DNA from: Marasmius tenuissimus
Taxonomy: Eukaryota; Basidiomycota; Agaricomycetes; Agaricales; Marasmiaceae
Length of the DNA stretch: 64,000 bases
Assembly: GCA_029532415.1 (NCBI GenBank)
Contig: JAQOTA010000027.1
Location: 310,001-374,000, forward strand
Reading direction: 5' to 3'
The position numbers and the translations under genes are program-made. Below are positions 33,801 through 44,820 of this stretch, piece by piece. Every line of letters begins with the position of its first letter. Positions within the stretch are counted from its first letter, which is position 1. A model generated the notes under the pieces. That model was not told the origin of the DNA and did no database searches. It saw only the letters and a list, made by a program, of their open reading frames with translations.

Positions 33801-36800
33801 AGATGAGTATCATGTAAACAAAAAAGAGACACTCGTACCTCTTGCGGGAATGACTCGCTGGTCCCAGCATGGCGGTCAGAAGTGGGGGGAGGGTTGACGT
33901 TGGGGGTATGAGAGAAGGAGGTGGAAGCTGTGCAATGGCGACGCGTCAGCACGTTCAAGACAAAGGTAAATATATACAAACATACATTGAATACCCTCGT
34001 CTGCAGTGCTCGCTCCAGTATTCATATTGGTGAACCGCACGGCCTGCAATATTTCATTAGCTATACGAAAACCAAGCACAAAATCAAAATTAAATCAAAC
34101 CTCAATGTCCAAATGACGCGCTGCTGCTACATCGTTCTCCCTCTCCTTGTCGACCACATCATTCTCATCGGAACCATCAAGCTCATCAAGCTCATCTTCG
34201 TTATCTTCAATCTCCAGTCGTCGGTTGATTTCCGCCACTGCGGGCGGGAGAGGGGTACTACTACGCCTAGCTTTTTTTCTTGCTGGCGGTCGCAGATCTG
34301 TTTGTAAGTCAGATTCTATATCATACTCAAAAAATCAAATTTACCTTCAATGTCCGCCTCTATGGGTGAATCGTCAGCATCGACGTCGATGTTGACAGCG
34401 GGAGCTACTCTCTTCTTGGGTCCTACGTATACAGTATGGTAAAATCAGCTATTAGCCGGGAGTTTCCACATAGAAATAGCTCACCTTTTTGCACAGGGGC
34501 TTTAGGCGGCATCTGGGATGCACGAGCCGATGTGAGCAGCGGTACCTCGGGAGTCACTACAGGCCGCGACAGTGAGATTTCCATGCCACTTTGTGAGGTA
34601 GACCTAAAACTCACCGTTCTGCTTGCCTGCGGCTTTTGCCTTCTTAGGCTTGGGCTTGGTGACTACAGTTGCGGGTGGCTGAACTGTAACTCCTGCATTG
34701 GTGGTGTTCGCTGTTGATGCACGAGTTGACCTTCGTGGTACCTCTACCGCACTGGGAACAGGCGCTGGCGAAGCAGGTGCGTCTATTCGTGACACAACTC
34801 CACGACGACTTCGAGCAGTCATGAGAAAATGAACGGAATGAGTGTTGTTGAGTGAGTCAAGAAATCTAGAGAAATTAGAGAAAAGGAGAGGAGTAAGTTG
34901 AGTGTTGAGGTGAGCTTCGCATCAGACTCCTCTCTTTATCAAGTCTCTTAAGCGACGGTTTTTCCAGGGGCCAGAGTACCTGAACCATTTTGGACTAGCG
35001 CGGACCCTTTTGTCTGTACCACCCACTAGGCTGGAACGTGTACCATATTTAAACCTCCGAATAAACCCATTTCTCGAGACACCTTATCTGCGACCCTCAT
35101 CATCGAATACAACACAGCAATGTCCGACCCATATACCTGCACTGGCTGCCACAGAATGTTCCAGCGTACCTGCGATATTGTCCAACACCTCGAGAAGACT
35201 AAAAAGCCACAATGCAAGGCTGCATGTAACGCTATGAAGGACTTGATTCGGCGTAGCCGCTTCATGCCTAGGCGTGATATGCCAAGACGCCGTGTGCCAT
35301 CTCCCCAACCCTCACCACAACCCTCAGCCTCTATTCACCCCCGTCCTACTCATGATACCGATGAACCTGAATCTCAAGGAGAGTTTCAGGGTGACTTCTT
35401 TGGCGATGACTACGCTGCCAACGACTTCCCTGGATTGGATGGCGAAGCTGATTCGGATAGTGAAAATGAGGATGAACCGGAATCCAATGATGCGGTAGCC
35501 GTGGAAATGGAGCCGGTATACGAACGCCCTCGTGAGCCTGTCCAGGTTGCTGAGGAACACGCGGAGGTGTCTGAAGCGAACATGGACACACCCAGGCCCT
35601 CACGTCTATGCGATCTCCCGGCCCATCGAGATGGTGTATATGTCCAAACATTCGGCCATCGAGCTGGGGCAACCGTGGAAAATGCTGCAACAGCATTGCG
35701 GCCATACAGCTCTGGCAATGGATTCGAGCATTATGAGTCGAAAATCAATGGAATCAAAGAGAATTTGTATGCCCCATTTGGTTCTCAAATGGACTGGGAG
35801 GTTGCCCGCTGGGCAAAAATGCGCGGGACCGGCTCAACTGCTTTTTCCGATCTACTCGCAATCGAGGGTGTGAGCGCCGCACAATTGTGCCTATATCTTG
35901 CATGTTTGAAGAACTCACTTGCTTCTAGGTTGCTGAATCACTTGACCTCTCATATCGGAACAGTGATGAGCTCAACAAGATAATCGACAAAGAGATTCCC
36001 GCACATCGGCCATCTTTTTTTCGGCGTGAGGTTATTATTGCGGGCGAAACCTTCGACATCTATCAACGCCCAGTCCAGGAATGTATTGATGCCCTGTATG
36101 GTGCTCCTGAGCATGCTCCGTATCTGTGTTTCACACCTGAGCGGCACTATGCTGATGCCGACATGACTCAAAGACTCTATCACGACATGAATACCGGGAA
36201 ATGGTGGTGGTCTACACAGGTAAATTTAAGCCATTTTGTGCTATTTTGTGGCTCTAAGACGTTGTATAGACACAGCTTGAAGAGGACAAGCCCGGTGCAA
36301 CAATCATCCCTGTTATCATCTCGAGTGATAAGACTCAGCTCACCCTTTTCCGAAACAAAACCGCGTACCCTGTATACCTTACAATCGGAAACCTACCAAA
36401 GGAAATCAGGCGAAAGCCATCAAAACAGGGACAGGTTCTACTCGCGTACCTACCTACAACGTCACTGAAACACATATCCAACAAAGCCCAGCGTCGAAGG
36501 ATGGTCGCCAATTTGTTCCATGCCTGTATGTCCAGTCTGCTCGCGCCCCTCAAAGAGGCTGGTACAGATGGTGTCATTATGGCTAGTGGTGATGGTGTTA
36601 AACGCCGCTGTCACCCTATCCTAGCATCTTACATTGGTGATTACCCCGAACAAGTCCTTGTAACATGCAGTTACTATGGTGATTGTCCACTCTGTTTGGA
36701 GGAGAAGATGGGGTTGGGAAGTTATCCGTGTGCTGCTCACTCTCGTAGCCCCGAATTAGCAAGACAGGCCTCAGATTTGGTTGGTACCGATGAGTGGTCA

Positions 36801-39800
36801 CAAGCGTGCCTGGATGCCAACATCAAGCCAGTTCAATATCCGTTCTGGAAGGACCTTCCCTATACCGACATTTTTCGCTCTATCACACCCGACCTTCTTC
36901 ACCAGCTCTATCAGGGCGTAATGAAACACTTGATCCAATGGATCACAAAGATCGTCGGGGCCGATGAGATTGATGCACGGGTGCGACGGCTTCCTGCAAA
37001 TCACAGCATCCGCCACTTCCATAAAGGCATAACCACCCTTTCTCGCGTCAGTGGCACAGAACACAAGCAAATGTGTATATTTCTTCTCAATCTCATTCTC
37101 GATGTACCCCATCTATCTGCTTCACAGTCAAAAAAGCTGATCACCAGCACTCGTGCGCTTCTCGATTTCCTCTATTTGGCCTGTTATCCCATCCATAGCA
37201 ACAACTCGTTGGATCTACTTGAGTCATCACTCAAGGATTTCCATAATCACAAGGAGATTTTCATTGAGCTTGGTGCTCGCGAGCACTTCAGCATCCCGAA
37301 ACTCCATTCACTCTGCCATTATGTCCAGGCTATCAAACTCTATGGCACCTGCGACAACTACAACACTGAAACAACTGAACGACTCCATATTGATTTCGCC
37401 AAGGATGCCTACCGAGCTTCGAACCGAAAAGACGAGTACTCACAAATGACAAAATGGTTGGAACGCCGAGAGAAGATTATCCATCATTCCAACTACCTGG
37501 ACTGGAAACAGTCTCAACCAGCTCGTTCAGAATCAGAATCAACTCAGTCAACCTCCTTATCCACTCCCCCAGTCAGGTATACGATTCCTGGTTCTCAGCG
37601 GACATTATTAGACTTAAAATGCCCGCTTTCGACTCGAATGACACGGTTTCCTACTGTGAAGACAGTAGGATTTGCCAAGCTTGAAGATCATATTGAGAAG
37701 GGTGGGTACGGAGCAGCCAGGTTTGAATACACTCTAAAAGAGTTTGTGGCACGATACCGGGGACTTACCAACGAAGGGCAAATCGAGGATATGGCTATAT
37801 TTCTATCCTTCTCCTTTCGAAGTGTTCCTGTTTGGCACAGGATCAAATTTCGAAATGAGGAACTATTCGGGTCTGAAACTCTCGATGTCGTCGCTGCCCA
37901 CCCACGTCGTATCAACCCTCGTGGCGAGGTTACCCAGGTCTCTCATTTTGATGCCGCACTTATACGCACCGATTGGCAGAACAATACAGGAATTGTATCA
38001 GCTTCCGAGCGTGATTTTCTGCAGGGTGAGTCTCATCCGGTGCTCTCTTTGTTATCTATTTGTATCTATCGTCCTCTCAGGCCTTCAAATTGGTCGTGTG
38101 CGTGTTATATTCTCCTTTCCGACCTCCGAGAAACATCAATCGCGCTTATTCACTCCTGGTACCAAGCCTCCATCACATCTCGCATATGTCGAGTGGTTCA
38201 CCAAATTGAGCCCCCGCCCGGACCCGGCAACAGGCCTCTTTCGTATCAAGCCATTGATGCGCCGAGATGGATCGCGTGCTATTTCTGTGGTCCCCGTAGA
38301 GGCCATACAACAGAGTGTAAATTTGTATCCGAAATGGGGAGGAACGGTTCCGCCGGGCTGGTCCAGGGAAAGTATCCTCGACACCTGCCCTATCTTCTAT
38401 CTCAACCCTTTCAAGAATACCCGCATGCATTTCAATATGCCGTAGTATTGCTCAATTCATAGTTAACAATTTCTCATAATTATCCTAATTTACAAGACTA
38501 CATCGCTTGTCCTAGCTTACCCCGCTCCGAGCGTCCCTTTTCCATAAATTGTTCCGAATTTCCGAAATTTCCGATGTACGGTTTTCCTGATGCAGTCAGA
38601 TAACATAGCTTCAAAGTTGCGATAATAAGCTCACCTATACCATTCGTTTTCCAAAATCCCCAAATCGGCAAAACTGGAGCTCTTCCACTGCCAGAAGTAG
38701 TCATTTGCAACGGCAATGGGGGTGCTGGTCAAAGTGTCAAAGACAGTCGGCCGATCGACCTTGTCGACCGGTTCAAGCGCATTGTTATGCCGAGCTAAAT
38801 GCATGTCCAGCACGAACATTCTATCTATCCCCCTCCGCTTGAGACTTGCTAAGTATCGCAGCAAGACATCCTCTTGGAGAAGGTCTGAAGTAGTGACTGG
38901 GTCCCATAGGTCCTCTTTTCCAAAGCCCCACCACGTAAGACCCGGACGCGGGCCTGCTGGGCCACGACAGATAACTCCTGTTGCATCGTCCATCCACAGC
39001 TCTTCCCCCTCACAATTCCAACGCATCTACGACGTCTTCAATGGTTTGTTTAGTTCCATAAGTTTGTTGAGTACTTACACTCAAACCACGAAGATAACCG
39101 CGACCCAGGTCTCCTATATTTTCTGTGAAGACCGCAGCGGGCACAAGCCCTAGAGTAAATCCTGGGTCAGTTACTCTCCACCGTCGGGTAACAATGCGAC
39201 TAACCGCCCAAGAGAATCAGTTGCGGTATTTTGGATCGATTGAGCCCTAAAAGGTGGGCACTACTCGCGCATCTGCTCTGCTTCAGACTCGGGTTTCCAA
39301 CGGAGGCTCATAGCCAAAGGATAGAGAACCTACAAATGCTCGGAATGGCGCTGGAAACTGTTCTTCCACTTCTGTTCAATTATTTTAGTCTACAGTTGCT
39401 TGGAAAAGTCCAGGCTCGTACCTCTGGGGCGTCCTGACCTTGATGGGACACGACAGTCACTATCGTTCCTTTCCCCTCTCCTGACAAGACCTCCCCAAGA
39501 AAGACGCTCTGTTCGCAGTCACTTGGAACATGTCTACATGCCCGCTGATCCCATTTATCAAGTTTTTCAAAACAAATTTGTTGAAAGAGCCGAATATCGC
39601 CACGCCTGTATTCGTTGTACTAGGAGATTCAAATCGTGAGCCTTCAGTGCAGCCAGACACCACCATCGCCAACCTGGTCATATTCTTCCTCCTCTTCCTC
39701 AGTCCCTCGAATATGCCACCGTATTGAGTTTTTCTGCTGCGTCACTCTGTTGTCGTTATTGACTGTAAAGTTCCCAAAACCGTTGTTGACGTTGTGATCC

Positions 39801-39883
39801 CTCCCTAGTCGTACGAGCTCAGAATCGCTGTAGCTAGGCTGAGCATTCTCGGCGGAGCAAAAACTTGAATTCCGGCGTGACAT
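30895..39883 (-). CDS. agaricomycete orphan-family protein, paralogue 1; pseudokinase-like, 632 aa, intron 6 carries a Plavaka transposon
   Basis: Eleven exons join in frame: 39883-39674, 39619-39422, 39371-39334, 39272-39205, 39149-39079, 39026-38635, 32053-31917, 31869-31468, 31395-31261, 31205-31081 and 31017-30895. Exons 2-5 (198, 38, 68, 71 nt) have the same sizes in paralogues at 49247 and 63168. The N-terminus has LGRDHNVNNGFGNFTVNN, then WHIRGTEEEEEEYDQ. The body (YNEYRRGDIRLFQ, GEVLSGEGKGTIVTVVSHQG, LLGLNRSKIPQLILLG, LVPAAVFTENIGD) follows the order of a protein-kinase N-lobe without the usual lysine. This reading is inference, and the family has no known function. The C-terminal part has WSFQESG, RYQLIREYQLLRDFDP and KRRRTV. 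Splicing out the transposon with the intron would leave the product intact. Confidence 0.75.
32415..34822 (-). CDS. DUF6532-like protein, second gene of the Plavaka element
   Basis: The start is ATG at 34820-34822 (MTARSRRGVVSRIDAP). Many exons with 45-65 bp introns follow; the first ends at about 34613. The N-terminal third is Pro/Ala/Lys-rich, with an acidic stretch (EDNEDELDELDGSDEND). The conserved core then follows: KLKMITNDMYSPVGVESL, AHAALVEVAEEEGFDGEGD, SGRIGNERKDLKNPASIVLG, RPMEHTVIADYIRAAFFTST, LEVPKGMVALACAAVCII and RYHQLMHGIYIQAT. This order (a MITNxMYP-like start and EVPxxMVALAxxAV near the end) is what I remember of Pfam DUF6532, common in Agaricomycetes with no known function. 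The end is a TGA at 32415-32417. Location inside the inverted repeats and divergence from the transposase suggest an accessory transposon protein. Exon boundaries are approximate. Confidence 0.65.
34823..35119. promoter_or_regulatory. bidirectional promoter of the Plavaka element
   Basis: The 297-bp spacer separates the two divergent start codons. TATTTAAA at 35045-35052 lies about 70 bp before the transposase ATG. On the minus strand a TGATAAAG-like box near 34938 is followed by a CT-rich tract leading to the DUF6532-like ATG. Confidence 0.45.
35120..38445 (+). CDS. Plavaka transposase, 1053 aa, apparently intact
   Basis: Exons 35120-35869, 35929-36219, 36270-38025 and 38081-38445 join in frame without a stop. 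The N-terminus has a zinc-finger-like C-x2-C...H pattern (MSDPYTCTGCHRMFQ), then an acidic region. The Plavaka core follows: SLDLSYRNSDELNKIIDKEI, MTQRLYHDMNTGKWWWSTQ, GATIIPVIISSDKTQLTLF (Asp367), NLFHACMSSLL, ASGDGVKRRCHPILASYIGD (Asp455) and later ETTERLHIDFAKDAYRASNR. Plavaka is a Basidiomycota lineage of the CACTA superfamily of cut-and-paste DDE transposases; which acidic residues are catalytic is not certain by eye. The last two exons encode the variable C-terminus. With perfect terminal repeats and an open frame, the element could be recently active. Confidence 0.9.
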
Positions 39884-41117
39884 GTCGTAGTGAGCAGAAG
39901 GAAGACCTCAGCTAGAGCATCGGCCTTGAATGTGTTGTTGTCGATAGCAAATGGATCGAACCTACACTGTAACTGTGTCTAATTGCGCTCCTCCGTCTGA
40001 GACGGATTAGGTAACGTGGGAGGTTGTACCTATTTTTGGAGTGGGTCTAGCGGTGCCTGAGCGCTTACCTACGCCTTGACCATCTCGACCATCATCGTGC
40101 GTCAAAAGATCAAAAGCTCAAGCGCAAGCTTGGGCGATATTGTGCTCGCCGAATTCAAGTCAAATGGGATCTGGGGACTCACCTCTTGGTAGCTCCATGA
40201 CTCACTGAGTCGATGGAACCTCAGCTCGCCTCAGGCCTCGCGTTATAACGTTCTGTGGCCGTTCTATTGCATTCTCAAATCAAGGAGCTCAAGCACTCCG
40301 AGTTGATGAGAGAAATGAAAGGCCACACACACATGGATGCGACATAATCATCATGTCGATTCTGATATTCTGACTATCGGGCGTTAGGTTCCCTCGATTC
40401 ATAATCTCTGAGTTACTTTCGTGTACTTATTGTGTTCGTACACCCAATCATGAATTGAACTCTGATAGTGCTGGAGACTGTATTGTCCTCAGTTCAACGT
40501 TCAACTGCGTTCACCGTGCCGCCGATAAATACGCAATTTCAGGCATACATAACGAGACAAGGGCACCAGGAGCGGTGCCAATCCACGAATCCTTGTTAGG
40601 CTGTTTTGGACGATAATATTGCTCTCAGCCTGTGATTCGTATTAAGTGTGGAGGTTGCCTTTTTGTAACACTCCCAGTGTAATCCAATACCACCCTTCGT
40701 GATAGATAACTTACAGGCTGGAGGAAACTCGACTCGGGGTCCTGACAACTTCGACCGTGCGTTCCAAGAGTCTCAAAAGTTCATTCGACCTATCTTGGAA
40801 GGCTCATCCCCCTACATCTATGTCGGTGAGGCTGGAAGAGGATGTGTTGTATAAGCGATGTTTGTGTATTTGTCTGGGCCGTTTTACACTTCAACTTTGT
40901 GTGAATGTGTAGGCGTGAGATAGCATTCTGCTTGGCGTTGCAGGATCCGACAACTATACGTATATGTATCCATAAGACACTTAGCCCAGCAAGGCTGGAT
41001 GGTTGTCATATAGTTTTCGATTGTTCATTCATTACAGACTCGTAATTATAAGTACACACAGACTCGACGACTAAATACTTGCGTTGTTATACAGTTGCAA
41101 AGAAACACCCAAGAACC
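39884..41117. other. intergenic between paralogue 1 and the RBR gene
   Basis: There is no complete gene. The 5' flank of paralogue 1 has an AAGGCCGATG block (minus strand near 39925) shared with the promoters of its paralogues. An exon-like remnant at 40717-40854 is listed separately. The RBR 3' flank shared with the first copy begins at about 41035. Confidence 0.5.
40717..40854 (+). pseudogene. exon-like remnant of an unidentified gene, 45 codons
   Basis: After a good acceptor (ATAACTTACAG), a frame reads AGGNSTRGPDNFDRAFQESQ, then FIRPILEGSSPYIYVGEAGR and ends GCVV-stop. The composition looks like a conserved protein C-terminus, but no upstream exon is found. It is probably a leftover last exon. 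Confidence 0.35.
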
Positions 41118-44100
41118 CTACATTACTACACACCACTCTTTCTGACTGTCCTTTCCCTGCTGACGCCGCGTCGCCTCTGCACGTTGCCTATCCTGTTCGA
41201 GAGCCCGAGCCAAAGCCGCCGTGCGCCGTGCCTCCGCTTCCCTCCGCTCCCTGTCCCTCTGCGCCCGTTTCTCCTGTTCAGCGATCTGGCGAAGGTGGTC
41301 CTGCCTGCGAGCTTCCGCTTCTCTCTCTGCCTCCTGTGCACGTTGGCGGCGAATCTGCTCGACAAGCTGAGCATGTCTCTGTGCCCGTGCTGCCTCTGCC
41401 CGCGCTGCCTCTGCCCGCGCTGCCTCTGCCCTCTCCGCCTCCGCACGTTTCCTTGCTTGTTCTTGTTCAAGTGCCTGACGGCGAGCAAACTCCACCCGCA
41501 ATTCCTCCGCCCGCATTGCCTGCATACGTCGCCTCGCCTCTTCCACCGTTCTAGCCCGTTCAGCAGTAACTCGTAGAGCTTCAACTTGCTCAAGGTACCG
41601 GTTCACTTCAGGAACTTCGGTAGGTTCATCCCGACCCACGACATACACGTGCTCATCCCCAACTTCCATCCCAAACCCAGGCTCCCTCCTTTCGTAATAC
41701 CCTCCATGAGCCGCCACCATATGATCGTAGATCACCTTCACATCGAACGCCTCCATACACACCCAACAAACGTGAGCTCCACACTTGCACGTCATATGGT
41801 GGCACCCTTCGATCTTCTCAATCCACACCTGACATGAAGGACACCGTTTCGCTCCAGCCCTCTTGGCCCAGGCCTCATTGAGAACTACGTGTTCGGGAGG
41901 TTCGAAATGTTCACGTCGTTCATCGCATGATAGGCCTTCGTGTGATTCCCCGTGGCATTTCATACAGATAGAGGCGTGGCAGGAGGGACATTGGCGGTCG
42001 GTAATGGTAGAGGAATCCTCCTCGCATCGATAGATCTGCCGACAGTCGGGGGTGCTGCAGTACCTGTATGTCTGGTGGTTCTGTTCAAGGTGCTTCGTGA
42101 ACGCTGTCTCGAGAAGAGTGTTGAACTGAGGTTCAGTGAGGAACTTCTGGATTGTGGGGAGGGCAATGGGCTTCATACACGTTGCCTCATCTCCCACGCA
42201 GACAACGGGGAAATCTCTGATGTCGGCAGTGAAGAAGTGGCGAAGACATGCGGTACAGTACTCATGTCCACAGCCTAGTTTAACGGGATTCGAGACGTCG
42301 GCCAGGCATACGGGACAGGATGATTCGGATGGGGCAGAAAAGTCCGTTGTAACATTGTAGAGCGACTCGTCAATCAACTTTCGAAGTAGATGACGCGCTT
42401 CTTCACCTCCTCGAATGGTGATACAGACCGGAGAACTGGAGATGTTAAGAGTAACACTGTCATCACCGAACGCTTCTTTGAGCGCAGCCACACCACGCTC
42501 GACAAAGAACCGTATCGATTGTCGTTTGAGAGTTTCGGTGTGTTCCTGACCAGACAGCTTCTCTAATTCCGCTCTCATCGTCTCCTTGGCCTTTGATATC
42601 GCAGCAGAAGCCCCGTATACCTTCAGCACCCTCAGTCGGTGGTCATGCCGAATGTAGGCACCTGTATCGGTATGGACCGACTCCAGGAACTTCTTCCCAG
42701 CGGCGGAGTCGAACCACGCGTGCCACATATCCCGCAGTATCTCTCCCGCAACCAAACTTTCCACCCTAACCTTCAACATCCCAACCGACTTCAAATCATC
42801 CCCGCCAACTCGAAGGATCACCTTATCCTCCAACATCCGCACATGCAGACTGCTCTCCTTCCTGTCCTTCGTATCCTTTACAAACGCATCCCACTGCTTC
42901 TTCTGTGCTTGATACTGCTCCATTGGGACCGTGATTTGATACGGGTCGGGAAGCCATAGTCGAAACATCGAATTGCCGATAATATCGAACTTGACGTTAA
43001 CGAATTGGTCATGGACCTTCTTCGCATCCTCCCAGCTCTTGAACTGGATCCGCATCGTGCACTTCCCCTCGAACGTGTTGACCTGAACTGGGTTGAACTC
43101 AACGAATCCACCACGCATGAACTTCAGGATGAAGTCTTTCAACCACCCCTCGACCGGCTCATCGTTGTACTCGTTCGACCGAAGTTTCTTAAGAGCAGTC
43201 GCTTTGAAGAGATCTCGAACGTCTCCAACAGCCGTGCCCATCGGCAAACGACTAACGAGGAGGGAGCGGGGGTCCACTTTCTGTTGTCCTCGTGGACGGT
43301 TGGGCTCGACTTTGATCTTCCGACCGTTGAAGTTGTGGCCGTCCATACTCTTGTTCATCTGGGTCGCATCGGTGGCAGTTTCGAAGTGGACGATATAGCG
43401 TACGGAGGGGAGAACCCATGAGATCTGGAGGGCAGCGCTGTTGTTGGAGCTCATGCCCTGGATAGATCCGCTAGCGCTGGCCTCGGCAGACAACGTCTGA
43501 CCTCGCCAATGAAATCCGTCAAGATCCTCTGCAAGCTCTCGTCCCAGCTCGCCATCGACAATGAGATTGGCTTCCTTCTTCCCTTTCCACACCCTCACGT
43601 TGACGAGCTCAAAGTCGTCTGCGTCAATTCCCTGGTCGTAAACGAGCTTGCAGACGTCGTTTGGTTTCGTGCTGAAAGGGAAGCCCGAGACTCGAACACG
43701 GCAAGAATCGAAACCCGTGATGATCTGTTCGATGTCGACACCTGATTTGAACTTGACAATGGTGTTACCGAAGACTAAGTGCTGAACAGTCTTGGCTTGG
43801 TCAAGTCGATCTCGCTCCTCGCGCCGGGCCGCTTCCTGTTCCCGAGCCCGTCTCTCAGCTTCCTGTCGCAGTCTCTCTTCCTCCGCCTCTCTGAGCCTTC
43901 TCTGCCTTTCCCTCTCAGCCTCTTCCTCCAACCTTCGTCGTTCGGCTTCAGCCTCCTCTCGCTGTCGCCTCTCCTCTGCCTCTCTGAGACGTTGTGCTTC
44001 TCGACGACGCTCTGCATCCCTGCGTCCCTTTTCCCGAGCTTTGGCGCGACGTCGCTCCCTTTCCTCGGTTTCGCGGCGGATCCTTTCCCTCTCCTCAGCT

Positions 44101-44820
44101 TCACGACGGTTCTTCTCCTGGAGCTCTCGAAGACGCCTCTCCTCCTCTTCCAGACGTTGTCTCTCTTCCTCTTCTCGGCGTTGTCTCTCTTCTTCCTGGC
44201 GTTGTCTCTTCTCTTCCTCCTGGCGCTGTCTCTCTGCATCCAGACGTCGTTTCTCTTCCTCTCCCCCACGCTGTCTCTCCGTCTCGTCCTGAAGGTATTT
44301 CATTTCAGCCTCGCGACGATCTTGTATCTCGGCCATCACAACGTTTATGCTCTTCCCCTCTCGTACTCGTCTCCGACGCCTCTTTCCTTCGCCTGCGCTC
44401 GGTTCTGATTGTTTGGCAGCCCTATCTCCTCGGGAGCCCGCTTCACGATCGTGCCGGAAGTCGCAGTTATCGCCGTTGTAACATACTCCGTCATTCCATT
44501 CAGCGCATGGCTCAGTGGGCTCGGGTGAAGTGGTCTCAGCGAACGCTTGAGGTATTGTACCGTTGGACGTCTAGTAGAACAGACAAATGAAAGTCAGAAC
44601 GGTTGTATCAAGTGGCGAAATACAACAAAAAGATATGTACCTGGTCATGACTGCTAGTACCGTTCTTCGACTCAGACCCATTCGAAACGTGCGCCTTCTT
44701 GCACTTATCTCCACGCCAGCATCGGCCTTTCAGAAAGTACGGGCAAACCTGAGCCGTCGGCGTGTTCGAGTTCGACGATTGAGATGGTGGTTTTTTTACC
44801 CCGGGGGCTGGGGTCGACAT
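41118..44820 (-). CDS. CCCH zinc-finger / RRM-like / RING-IBR-RING E3 ubiquitin ligase, 1210 aa
   Basis: Two exons: 44820-44641 and 44570-41118, with a 70-bp GT-AG intron in phase 0. Exon 1 starts MSTPAPGVKKPP and holds CCCH finger 1 (C26-x7-C34-x5-C40-x3-H44). Exon 2 begins with finger 2 (C82-x7-C90-x5-C96-x3-H100). An Arg/Glu-rich coiled coil covers about 140-330, an RNA-binding-like region (RVRVSGFPFSTKPND) follows, then RING1 (CPVCLADVSNPVKLGCGHEY), IBR, and RING2 with candidate catalytic Cys983 (EGCHHMTCKCG). The tail is a second coil with a 15-bp repeat encoding RAEAA units (about 41388-41432). RBR ligases pass ubiquitin through a RING2 thioester; CCCH and RRM modules suggest RNA association. 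The long plus-strand frames opposite the coils are shadows. The paralogue at 3-2387 is inverted relative to this one. Confidence 0.9.

Larger units (their letters stand above)
32066..38592. mobile_element. complete Plavaka (CACTA-like) DNA transposon, 6,527 bp
   Basis: The 17-bp terminal inverted repeat CATCAGGAAAACCGTAC lies at 32066-32082, with its reverse complement at 38576-38592. The flanks carry a 2-bp duplication CA (32064-32065 and 38593-38594). Removing the element and one CA leaves a normal ~52-bp intron ending CTCGAGTAG in the sense of the host gene, closely like the paralogues' introns at 50519-50567 and 56860-56908. Two divergent genes lie inside: DUF6532-like (minus) and transposase (plus). 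Subterminal DNA is A+T-rich with degenerate CCGAAATTTC-type repeats. Confidence 0.9.

Noticed and set aside
43779..44408. Plus-strand frames of 166-209 codons opposite the RBR gene
   Set aside because: Antisense shadows of the Arg/Glu-rich coiled-coil codons (CTC/CTT-rich strand), giving Ser/Leu/Phe low-complexity translations.
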